Made by a program: the position numbers and the translations under genes | Notes under the pieces: generated by a model | The model's input: the letters and a program-made list of their open reading frames with translations, nothing else | Database searches by the model: none | What the model was told of the DNA's origin: nothing | From: WHSW01 sp033856255 | Lineage (GTDB): Bacteria > Actinomycetota > Thermoleophilia > Solirubrobacterales > 70-9 | Assembly (NCBI GenBank): GCA_033856255.1 | Contig: JAWVFH010000027.1 | Coordinates: 100,838-164,837, forward strand | DNA length: 64,000 bases | Reading direction: 5' to 3' | Shown: piece after piece, positions 57,214 through 64,000 of the stretch | Numbering within the stretch: the stretch's first letter is position 1 | Layout of the letters: each line of letters starts with the position of its first letter

Positions 57214-57259
57214 AGGCGCCTGCCGGAATCGAACCGGCGTAAACGGCTTTGCAGGCCGC
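57214..57259 (-). repeat. attR core
   Basis: Forty-six bases identical to 41249-41294, from the discriminator base through the anticodon loop of tRNA-Cys. Confidence 0.92.
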
Positions 57260-57284
57260 TGCGTAACCACTCCGCCAAGGCGCC
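57214..57284 (-). tRNA. tRNA-Cys (GCA), integration target
   Basis: A 71-nt cloverleaf: acceptor GGCGCCT/AGGCGCC, discriminator U, anticodon loop CTGCAAA (GCA), T arm GGTTCGATTCC. CCA not encoded. Its 3' 46 nt are part of the direct repeat that bounds the element, so the 3' half was supplied by the element on insertion. U73 and GCA are the cysteine identity elements. Confidence 0.95.
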
Positions 57285-57333
57285 GCGCGGCCGCAAGCGT
57301 ACCGGGGCCAGGGCGACGCGTTAGGGTGCGCCG

Positions 57334-58161
57334 ATGCCGGTCGCGGAGCTGAAGCGAGAGGGGGCGATCGCCTTTCGCGAGGCGGTTCCCGAGGGTCCCG
57401 AGACGGGCGCGCCGGTGGTCTGCGTGCACGGATTTCCGGAAAGCTCGCGGATGTGGGTGCCGCTGATCGAGGCGCTGGCGGCCGCGGGCCGGCGCGGGCT
57501 CGCCCCCGACCTCTACGGGTTCGGCGACTCGACCGAGTTCGGGCCGGCGACGTTCGAGAACAGCCTCGAGCGCTTCGGCGAGTGGATCGAGGCGCTGGGG
57601 CTCGAGCGGATCGCGCTCGTCGTCCACGACTGGGGCGGCTTCATCGGCCTTGCCTGGGCGTGCGACCACCCCGAGCTCGTCGACGCGCTGATCGTCAGCA
57701 ACACCGGCTTCTTCGCCGACGGCAAGTGGCATGGGGCCGCGAAGGCGCTGCGCTCCGAGCAGGGCGAGGAGTTGATCGGGGCGCTCGACCGCGACGGCTT
57801 CGCCGCTCTGCTCAACTCGACCGGCGAGGTCTTCGACGAGGCCGACCTCGACGCCTACTGGGCGCCGTTCGCGGAAGATGCGGGCGGGCGCGGCCAGCGG
57901 GCGACGCTCGACTTCTACCGCTCGATGGACATGGAGAAGCTCGAGCCGTGGCAGGGCAAGCTGGCGGGGATCGGCGCGCCGGCGCTGCTGCTCTGGGGCG
58001 CAGACGACCGCTTTGCGCCGCTCGCTGGGGCGACGCGGTTCGAGCGCGAGATCCCGGGCGCCCGGCTGGAGGCGATCGAGGGCTGCGGGCACTTCGTCTT
58101 CGACGAGCAGCGCGACCGCTGCGTGCCCGAAGCGGTCGGGTTCCTCACCGCCGCGCGTTGA
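57334..58161 (+). CDS. haloalkane dehalogenase-like alpha/beta hydrolase
   Basis: A 275-residue alpha/beta hydrolase. HGFPESS (32-38) holds the oxyanion, and the nucleophile elbow VHDWGG (97-102) has Asp99, which marks the haloalkane dehalogenase/epoxide hydrolase subgroup. DDRFAP supplies an acid and GCGHFVFDE the catalytic His. Two tryptophans that bind halide cannot be assigned with certainty (one follows the Asp), so epoxide hydrolase remains possible. First complete gene after tRNA-Cys. Confidence 0.85.
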   Translation: MPVAELKREGAIAFREAVPEGPETGAPVVCVHGFPESSRMWVPLIEALAAAGRRGLAPDLYGFGDSTEFGPATFENSLERFGEWIEALGLERIALVVHDWGGFIGLAWACDHPELVDALIVSNTGFFADGKWHGAAKALRSEQGEELIGALDRDGFAALLNSTGEVFDEADLDAYWAPFAEDAGGRGQRATLDFYRSMDMEKLEPWQGKLAGIGAPALLLWGADDRFAPLAGATRFEREIPGARLEAIEGCGHFVFDEQRDRCVPEAVGFLTAAR

Positions 58162-58163
58162 GC

Positions 58164-58658
58164 GTGGAGCTGGTCACGTATTCGGCGGAGGACCTCGCGC
58201 TCACCGAGGCTCTGGAGACCGATCCCGCGGTGATGAGCGAGCTCGGCGGCGCCCGACCGAAGGAGGAGCTGGCCGCGGCCCATCGCAAGCGCCTGCTGCC
58301 GATGCCGGACGGTGACCACTGGTGGTTCAAGATCGTCCCCGAGCCGTCCGGCCCGCCCGCCGGGCAGATCGGGATCTGGGAGTCACGCTGGCAGGACGCC
58401 GCCGTCTATGAGGTCGGCTGGATGCTGCTGCCCGCCTACCAGGGCCGCGGGCTCGCCAGCGAGGCGCTCGCGGTCCTGCTCGACCGAGCGCGGGCGGCCT
58501 CGCGGTTCGACTCGATCCACGCCTTCCCCGGCGTCTCCAACGGACCCTCGAACGCGCTCTGCCGCAAGTCCGGCTTCCAGCTGCTCGGGGAGAGCGAGGT
58601 CGAGTTCCGCGACCGGCCGCTACGCGTCAACCACTGGCAGTTGGTCCTCGCGGGCTGA
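58164..58658 (+). CDS. GNAT-family N-acetyltransferase
   Basis: A 164-residue acetyltransferase. EVGWMLLPAYQGRGLASEAL carries the Q/RxxGxG/A acetyl-CoA loop (QGRGLA), and FPGVSNGPSNALCRKSGFQLLGE the helix near the C-terminus typical of RimJ/L-like N-acetyltransferases. GTG 58164 is preferred; TTG 58158 overlaps the previous stop. It is 3 bp from the dehalogenase-like gene, hence co-transcribed, and its tail overlaps the convergent EAL gene by 39 bp. Confidence 0.85.
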   Translation: MELVTYSAEDLALTEALETDPAVMSELGGARPKEELAAAHRKRLLPMPDGDHWWFKIVPEPSGPPAGQIGIWESRWQDAAVYEVGWMLLPAYQGRGLASEALAVLLDRARAASRFDSIHAFPGVSNGPSNALCRKSGFQLLGESEVEFRDRPLRVNHWQLVLAG

Positions 58659-59783
58659 GCTGTCGCGGTCCAGCCATGCCGGAACCTGCTCGGGCGGCAT
58701 CGGATAACCGAGCTCGTAGCCCTGCACGGTGTCGCAGCCCAGGCCGATCAGCAGGTCCCAGGTGGCACGGTCCTCGACCCCCTCGGCGCAGGCGGTCAGG
58801 TCGAGGTCGTGGGCGAGGTCGATGATCGATTTCAGCATCGTCTGGCTCCGGTCCTCGTCGGAGTTGCTCATGAACGAGCGGTCGATCTTCAGCGAGTCGA
58901 CCGGCAGCTCCTGCAGCCGCGCCAGCGAGGAGTAGCCGGTACCGAAGTCGTCGATCGCGATCGCGGTGCTGTCCGAGGAGCGCATCTTCTCCAGGGTCGG
59001 CGCGAGGGCCGAGCTCTCCATCACCGCGCTCTCGGTCACCTCGAGCGTCAGTCGCTCCGGGGCCAGGCCGGACTCCGCCAGCAGCTTCGAGATCTCCTCG
59101 GCCAGGCCCGGGTGGTCGATCGCGGCGACCGAGAGGTTGACCGCGACCCCGACCTCGTATCCCTGCTCGTGCCAGCGGCGGCACTGGTCGATCGCCAGCC
59201 GCAGGGTGTGGGTGGTGAGCTCCCAGATCGTCTCCTCGTCCGCCTCGGCCGCCGGCACGAACTCGCCCGGCATGACCGTGCCGTGGCCCGGCTGGTTCCA
59301 GCGCGCCAGCGCCTCCAGGCAGACGACCTTGCCGGTATCGGCCTGGGCGACGGGCTGGTAGTAGAGGACGACCTGGCCCTCGCGAATCGCGTGGCGGATC
59401 TTGCCCCGGGTGACGGCTCGGCCGATGTGGTAATCGCCGAGGGCGCCGTAGGCGAAGTACCCGGTGAGCAGGCCGAGCGCGAAATAGATCAGGTGGTGGT
59501 GGTTGATCACGTCGGCCGTGTCGTAGCCGTCGTGGCCGATCGCCCAGCCCAGGAACGCCGCCGAGGCGACGAAGGCGGCCGCGAACCCGCCGCGGACCCC
59601 GAACATCATCCCGACGGCGGCGATCGCGCCCGCGACCACCGGGGTGAGCCAGTCGGGCTCGCCGAGCACGATCCCGACCACCGCGCAGACGACGACGAGA
59701 AGCGACGCCGCCATTGCGGGCGCCATCCGCCAGGTGAGGAGGGCACGAGCGATCACGCTCGACTCCTCGTGGAACCTCCGCAT
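58620..59783 (-). CDS. membrane-bound EAL-domain cyclic-di-GMP phosphodiesterase
   Basis: A 387-residue protein: three to four membrane helices (about 20-40, 47-63, 66-82, 97-115), then an EAL domain. E157-A158-L159 in LEALARW, N216, EVTES (248-252), DDFGTGYSSL (278-287), K299, EGVE (334-337) and Q354 are all present, so it should hydrolyse c-di-GMP to pGpG. With the HD-GYP protein at 34165 it indicates c-di-GMP control; no GGDEF protein is in the window. Confidence 0.92.
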   Translation of the reverse strand: MRRFHEESSVIARALLTWRMAPAMAASLLVVVCAVVGIVLGEPDWLTPVVAGAIAAVGMMFGVRGGFAAAFVASAAFLGWAIGHDGYDTADVINHHHLIYFALGLLTGYFAYGALGDYHIGRAVTRGKIRHAIREGQVVLYYQPVAQADTGKVVCLEALARWNQPGHGTVMPGEFVPAAEADEETIWELTTHTLRLAIDQCRRWHEQGYEVGVAVNLSVAAIDHPGLAEEISKLLAESGLAPERLTLEVTESAVMESSALAPTLEKMRSSDSTAIAIDDFGTGYSSLARLQELPVDSLKIDRSFMSNSDEDRSQTMLKSIIDLAHDLDLTACAEGVEDRATWDLLIGLGCDTVQGYELGYPMPPEQVPAWLDRDSSAREDQLPVVDA

Positions 59784-59814
59784 GGGCCCAGTCTAATCCC
59801 GGTCGCCGCGCCTC

Positions 59815-59842
59815 TTGACTCCCCGGCGCAGGGGAGGATGAT
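59815..59842 (+). promoter_or_regulatory. possible promoter of the beta-lactamase-family gene
   Basis: TTGACT, 16 bp, GATGAT, ending about 39 bp before the ATG at 59881. The spacer is a CCCC...GGGG hairpin. Confidence 0.35.
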
Positions 59843-59880
59843 CAGGAGCAGAGGACGGCTACCCGGGAGGACGGTCAAGG

Positions 59881-61065
59881 ATGAGCGCAGCCCTGATTGG
59901 GATGGACGGCATGCTCGAGGCGGCTGCCGCCGCCGGCGACATGCCGGGTGCGATCGCGACGGTCGTCGATCGCGACGGCGTCCTCTACGAGGGGGCGGCG
60001 GGCAAGGTGCGGGTCGGCGGGGCCGCCGAGGCGACAACCGACACGATGATCTGGATCGCCTCGATGACGAAGGCGCTGACCACGGTCGCCGTCCTGCAGC
60101 TCGTCGAGCAGGACCGCGTGGACCTGGACCAGGAGGTCGCCTCGATCCTGCCCGAATTCGGCGAGCTCCAGGTTCTTGAGGGATTCGACGGCGATCAGCC
60201 GCGGTTGCGCCCGCCGGCGAGCGCGGCCACGGTTCGCCAGCTGATCACCCACACCTCCGGCCTCGGCTACCCCTTCCTCGACCTCGGGATCCAGCGCTGG
60301 CACGAGGTCACCGGCTGTCCCGACGGGCTCGCCTGCAACCGCGAGTTCCTGAAGGCGCCGCTGGTCGCCGATCCCGGCACCCGCTGGGAGTACGGGACCG
60401 GGGTCGACTGGGCCGGCGCCCTGGTCGAGCAGGTAACCGAGAGCACTCTCGACGCCTACCTCGCCGAGCACCTCTTCGAGCCGCTGGGCATGTCGGACAC
60501 CACCTTCGAGCTCAGCGACGAGCAGCGCGAGCGCCTGATGCCGATCCACGCGCGGCTTCCCGACGGCTCGCTCGCGGCCCTCGACCTGGCGCTGCCGGCG
60601 GCCCCGGCGATGGCCTGCGGCGGCCACGGCGCCTACTCGACGGCGCGCGACTACGGGCGCTTCCTCAGCGCCCTGCTGCGCGGCGGCCACCTCGACGGCG
60701 CCCGGATCCTGCGCGAGGAGACCGTGGAGCTGGCGCTCTCGCCGCAGATCGGCGCGATCGCCCTCCCCGACGTGATCAAGACGACCGACCCCGCGCTCAC
60801 CAACGACATCGTCGCCCTCCCCGTCCGCCGCAGCTGGGGGCTCGGGTTCGAGCTCGTGCTCGAGGACCTGCCCGGGATGCGGCGCGCCGGGACCGGCGCC
60901 TGGGCCGGTCTCGCCAACTGCTACTACTGGCTCGACCGGGCCGGCGGGGTGGCGGGCGTCCTGCTGACGCAGATCCTCCCCTTCTTCGACGACCGGGTGA
61001 TCGCCGCCGCCGCACAGCTCGAGCTGGCCGCCTACGCCGACGTCGCTGACCCGGCGCCCGCCTGA
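59881..61065 (+). CDS. beta-lactamase-family serine hydrolase (class C-like)
   Basis: A 394-residue cytoplasmic or periplasm-facing serine hydrolase with no signal peptide. S61-x2-K64 in SMTKALT is the catalytic SxxK; WEYGTGVDWAG at about 162-172 supplies the tyrosine (Y-G-T in place of Y-S/A-N), and CGGHGAYSTARDYGRF follows. This is the pattern of EstB-like esterases and D-aminopeptidases rather than true AmpC. AGTGAWAGLANCYYWL near the C-terminus is typical. Confidence 0.88.
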   Translation: MSAALIGMDGMLEAAAAAGDMPGAIATVVDRDGVLYEGAAGKVRVGGAAEATTDTMIWIASMTKALTTVAVLQLVEQDRVDLDQEVASILPEFGELQVLEGFDGDQPRLRPPASAATVRQLITHTSGLGYPFLDLGIQRWHEVTGCPDGLACNREFLKAPLVADPGTRWEYGTGVDWAGALVEQVTESTLDAYLAEHLFEPLGMSDTTFELSDEQRERLMPIHARLPDGSLAALDLALPAAPAMACGGHGAYSTARDYGRFLSALLRGGHLDGARILREETVELALSPQIGAIALPDVIKTTDPALTNDIVALPVRRSWGLGFELVLEDLPGMRRAGTGAWAGLANCYYWLDRAGGVAGVLLTQILPFFDDRVIAAAAQLELAAYADVADPAPA

Positions 61066-61068
61066 ACG

Positions 61069-61962
61069 ATGAGGGCCGCCTTCACGACCGCGCTGCTCGT
61101 CGGCCTCCTCGGCGTCGCGCTCGCCGCCAGCCCGGGCAGCTCAGCGCGCGAGACCGCCAGGGCCGCGGGCAACCCGTGCCAGGACGCGATCAACAAGATC
61201 GACAAGGCGAAGGCGAAGCTGAAGAAGCTGCGCCAAAACCACGCGCCCGCGGCGGCGATCCAGAAGGCGAAGCGGAAGGTGAAGAAGGCGAAGGAAGCGG
61301 CCAGCGATATCTGCGACCCGCCACCCGTGCTCTACGACATCACCGCGATCGACGCCAAGTTCGACGCCACGGTCAACCACGACGACGATCCCGCCTGCAC
61401 TTACACCACCGACGCGCACTGGACCGGCAGCCTCGTCCCGGGCCCCGGCCCGGCGACGTTGTCGCTCTACCGCTACGACAACCAGGGCCACGCGATCTAC
61501 GCCTTCAACACCCCGCCCGGCGAGGTTCCGGTCACCGTGCACGGCACCGGGACCGCGACGATGACGTGCAGTAACCCCTCCCCCGGCCCCAACGGCACCG
61601 CGACCTGCACCTTCGACGTCACCCAGGTCCTGGGGTTCGGTGTCGGCAGCGACTCCGACGTCTCACACGATCCGATGAAGCTCGAGTGGGGCTACGGGTT
61701 CAACAGCTTCTCGTACGGGCCGCGCAACGGCGGCACCTGCAGTTACAGCGGAGCGCGCCCGCCGTCGATCTCGACGAGCGACTACAGCCCCGGGCTGTTC
61801 GTCAACCCGCTCAACGACGGCAGCAATGCGCTCGAGCCGTACGGGCTGACAACGATCTCGGCCTTCGGAGCCGCGGAGACGCTGAGCTACTCGGGCTCGG
61901 CCTCGACGGCGTTCGGGCTGCAGGCGTCGTGGAACATCTCGATGACGGTCCAGCGTCGCTGA
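61069..61962 (+). CDS. secreted protein with basic coiled-coil, unknown function
   Basis: A 297-residue exported protein, 3 bp after the hydrolase. Signal peptide (AALLVGLLGVALAASPGSSA region), then a Lys-rich coiled coil at about 38-78 (KIDKAKAKLKKLRQNH, KAKRKVKKAKEAA) bracketed by Cys (NPCQDA and DICDPPP), then a beta-rich domain with TYTTDAHWTGSL and several Cys pairs. No family recognised. Confidence 0.65.
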   Translation: MRAAFTTALLVGLLGVALAASPGSSARETARAAGNPCQDAINKIDKAKAKLKKLRQNHAPAAAIQKAKRKVKKAKEAASDICDPPPVLYDITAIDAKFDATVNHDDDPACTYTTDAHWTGSLVPGPGPATLSLYRYDNQGHAIYAFNTPPGEVPVTVHGTGTATMTCSNPSPGPNGTATCTFDVTQVLGFGVGSDSDVSHDPMKLEWGYGFNSFSYGPRNGGTCSYSGARPPSISTSDYSPGLFVNPLNDGSNALEPYGLTTISAFGAAETLSYSGSASTAFGLQASWNISMTVQRR

Positions 61963-61968
61963 GCGCGC

Positions 61969-63417
61969 TCAGCCCTTGATCTTGAAGGCGGCCTTGGCCC
62001 CGGTGTAGCCGGGGTCGGGCTCGGTGAACGCGGTCTGGTTCCCCTTCTTCGCATCCTTGGGGATCTTCAGCTTCGCCTTGCCGGCGGCGTTGGTGGTCTT
62101 GGAGATCGTCTTGCCGCCGATCACCGTGGAGACGTCGATCCCCTGCACGGCGTCGCCGGCGTCGGTGACCTGGAACTTGATCTTCTTGCCCCGCTTGACG
62201 ACCTTGCCGTCCGGCGTGTCCAGGGTCAGGCCCGGAGCGAGGCGCTGGACGTACCAGTTCTCCGGGCCCGAGGCCGCCGAGGCGAGCGCGAAGAGGTCGA
62301 GCGTGCCGAGCGAGCCCTCACCCTGCAGGTTGAAGAAGCTGTCGTCCCCGGAGTGCGGGCCCTTGACCTTGACGATGGCGCCGAACTTGCTGATGTCGCG
62401 GTTGGTCCGCGAGGCGTAAACCGAGCCCTCGCGCTCCCAGTAGACCCATAGCCGGCCCTCGGGCGCCGCGGCGATCCCGACGTGGCCGGCGTCGGACTCG
62501 TTCTTGAGGAAGATGAACTGCGGGGCGCCGATCCGCCAGATCGCCGGCTTGGCGTTGAACATGTTGTCGCCGGTGCCGTAGCCGACGTAGACGCCGTCGG
62601 CGCCGATCCGGCCGGTGATCGAGGTCCGCTGCAACGTCCAGGCGTGCGCGGACTGCGGCACGACCGCCGAGGCGCCGCCGCTCAGCGGGATCACCTGAAT
62701 CCCCGTGTCCTGCAGGTTGGCGGCGACGAAGCCCGCGCCGGTGGCCGAGTCGAAGGCCGCGTTGGGGTCGATCTCACAGCAGGAGTCGGAGAAGTGGGTG
62801 TCGGCGCCGTTGGTGGTCAGGCCGACCCGGTAGCCGCCGCCGGTCGGGCTCGAGTCGCCCCAGGTCCCGGTCGTCGAGCCCTGGAGGTTGGTCGCGCCGC
62901 CGATCCCCGTCGCGGCGTAGACGGGGCTGCGCTGCGCCGAGGCCGTCGCCGACGCGGCGACCGCACCCGACCAGGTCGAGCCGCCGTTGGCGGAGGTCGA
63001 GGTGGCGAGGATGCCGTCGATCGTGTTGCCGGGGAAGGTGGTCGCAAAAAGGGCCCGCAGCCCGCCGGCGGCGCTCGGGACCAGGTCGACGCGGTCGTTG
63101 AAGGACTGGTTGGCCGCCGTGGTGACGCTCAGCACCAGGTTCGGGTTGGCGACCACGTCGGGGCTGCCGGCGACCGTCCCGGTGACCGCGCTGTGCAACA
63201 GGGCCTGGGTGCCGTTGGCGCGGCTGTTGACCCAGAGCACGTGCAGGACCCCGTCGGCGCTCCGCTCGAGCCCGATCTCGTTCGTGTTCGAGATGTTGAC
63301 GTCGCCGGTCGGCGCGTCGCTGAGCGGCGTCCACTGCGTAGCGGCGCCAGCTGCGGCCGGTAGCCCCAACAGCCCCGACACGACGAGAACGGCGATAGCC
63401 TCCCTGCACGGCCTCAC
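61969..63417 (-). CDS. large secreted beta-propeller-like protein, unknown function
   Basis: A 482-residue protein from GTG 63417; the ORF continues upstream but that part is Arg/Ala/Pro-rich and overlaps the sulfatase gene. Signal peptide AIAVLVVSGLLGLPAAAGAA. The main part has propeller-like strands (SADGVLHVLWVNSR, GGLRALFATTFPG, GSTWSGAVAA) of the sialidase/BNR style, and the last 90 residues form an Ig-like module (GKKIKFQVTDAGDAVQGIDV). Function unknown. Convergent with the previous gene, 6-bp gap. Confidence 0.65.
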   Translation of the reverse strand: MRPCREAIAVLVVSGLLGLPAAAGAATQWTPLSDAPTGDVNISNTNEIGLERSADGVLHVLWVNSRANGTQALLHSAVTGTVAGSPDVVANPNLVLSVTTAANQSFNDRVDLVPSAAGGLRALFATTFPGNTIDGILATSTSANGGSTWSGAVAASATASAQRSPVYAATGIGGATNLQGSTTGTWGDSSPTGGGYRVGLTTNGADTHFSDSCCEIDPNAAFDSATGAGFVAANLQDTGIQVIPLSGGASAVVPQSAHAWTLQRTSITGRIGADGVYVGYGTGDNMFNAKPAIWRIGAPQFIFLKNESDAGHVGIAAAPEGRLWVYWEREGSVYASRTNRDISKFGAIVKVKGPHSGDDSFFNLQGEGSLGTLDLFALASAASGPENWYVQRLAPGLTLDTPDGKVVKRGKKIKFQVTDAGDAVQGIDVSTVIGGKTISKTTNAAGKAKLKIPKDAKKGNQTAFTEPDPGYTGAKAAFKIKG

Positions 63418-63458
63418 GGGCCGGATCCTATCGGACGGCGGCGCGGACGCGGACGCGC

Positions 63459-64000
63459 TCAGCTCAGCGGCTGCAGCCGCGTCCGCTCGACCCGGGCGAG
63501 CTTGCGCCGCAGGCGCTTGTACTGGCGTTCCTGCTCGGGCGTGCGCTTGTAGCCCTTGTAGGCGAGGTTCGTGCGCTCGAGTGGGTCGGTCTTCAGGTCG
63601 TACATCTCCCACTGGTCGGGCACCGTGCTGCCCGCGGTGACGTCGTAATAGCGGGCGAGCTTGTAGCGCTGCTCGCGGATGCTGGCGATGTGGTTGGGCG
63701 GCTTCGGATACGGAGGGCTCGCCTGCCCGGACTGGTAGTCGTCGTAGGTGAACACCGTGTAGGTCTGCGGCGGCTCCTTCGCCCCGCGCTTGAGGATCTG
63801 ATCCGAGTAGTCGACGCCCTCCCAGTCGGTGCGGGCGTCCGAGGGCGCCTCGACAAGGCTGGCGAGCGTCGGCAGGAAGTCGACGTGCGAGACCAGCGAC
63901 TGGTTCTTCTCGGCCTTCGGGAACAGGCGCGGGTTCGAGTACACCAGCGGGACCCGGATCGACTCCTCGTAGAAGTTGAAGTTCTTCTGGCGCATGCCGC
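63459..64000 (-). CDS. sulfatase-family protein, C-terminal part (cut by window end)
   Basis: About 180 residues of a sulfatase/alkaline phosphatase-superfamily enzyme whose N-terminus lies beyond 64000; the Met at 63995 is probably internal. FYEESIRVPLVYSNPRLFP, LVSHVDFLPTLASLV and YDLKTDPLERTNLAYKG are the classic C-terminal-half landmarks. The catalytic Cys/Ser with formylglycine motif is not in the window. The Arg-rich tail (RRKLARVERTRL) is short. Confidence 0.85.
   Translation of the reverse strand, partial: GMRQKNFNFYEESIRVPLVYSNPRLFPKAEKNQSLVSHVDFLPTLASLVEAPSDARTDWEGVDYSDQILKRGAKEPPQTYTVFTYDDYQSGQASPPYPKPPNHIASIREQRYKLARYYDVTAGSTVPDQWEMYDLKTDPLERTNLAYKGYKRTPEQERQYKRLRRKLARVERTRLQPLS

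Overview
The window is high-G+C DNA from an actinobacterium, most likely of class Thermoleophilia (Solirubrobacterales and relatives). Pointers are the gene content, many secreted RTX-like and delta-60 repeat proteins, and a membrane-anchored protein whose N-terminus (LTYANVIATIALFG) is of a kind I associate with that class. This placement is an inference, not a phylogeny.

Layout. (1) 0-11.5 kb is a cell-surface polysaccharide cluster: three GT4 glycosyltransferases (two of them paralogous), a Wzx-type flippase, a GHL15-like secreted hydrolase, a JmjC/cupin-like oxygenase, a NodB-type deacetylase, two tandem CelD/FemAB-like acyltransferases and a Thr-rich membrane protein. (2) 11.5-24.4 kb is a core block on the minus strand: thrS, infC, an unexpected GNAT gene, rpmI, rplT, a terminator, a TrmH-like methyltransferase, pheS, pheT, then argC, argJ, argB and argD, mostly with 1-20 bp overlaps. 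(3) 24.4-41.2 kb is mixed: a CHRD protein, a polytopic membrane protein, a penicillin acylase, two nearly identical tRNA-Val genes around a DUF1232 gene, a P450, a probable orphan structured RNA, a Tat-exported phospholipase C-like enzyme, an RTX-like protein, an HD-GYP protein, an unusual sigma factor fused to an anti-sigma-like zinc motif and a long Gly/Pro tail, a DUF3089 hydrolase, an LVIVD protein, and an ArsR / DUF899 / 44-aa protein / SRPBCC operon.

(4) 41,249-57,213 is a 16-kb integrative element in tRNA-Cys. It is bounded by a 46-bp perfect repeat of the tRNA 3' half, carries a tyrosine integrase and an excisionase-like protein at its left end, and has matching 27-bp arm-type repeats just inside both ends. 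Next to the integrase is an 800-bp non-coding segment with two long GC-rich palindromes. Then come 14 cargo genes, nearly all predicted to be exported or membrane proteins and falling largely into three paralogous families (delta-60 repeats x3, RTX-like x2, a small two-cysteine family x3). A dyad-symmetric motif, core TCGTCC-AAAGCG or a GCATGG variant, lies next to essentially every cargo gene. The TCGTCC form is oriented with the gene it precedes and usually sits 19-64 nt upstream of the start. This one-gene/one-site layout is the most unusual thing in the window.

(5) 57.2-64 kb returns to chromosomal genes: intact tRNA-Cys, a dehalogenase-like hydrolase, a GNAT, a membrane EAL phosphodiesterase, a beta-lactamase-family hydrolase, two secreted proteins and the C-terminal part of a sulfatase cut by the window end.
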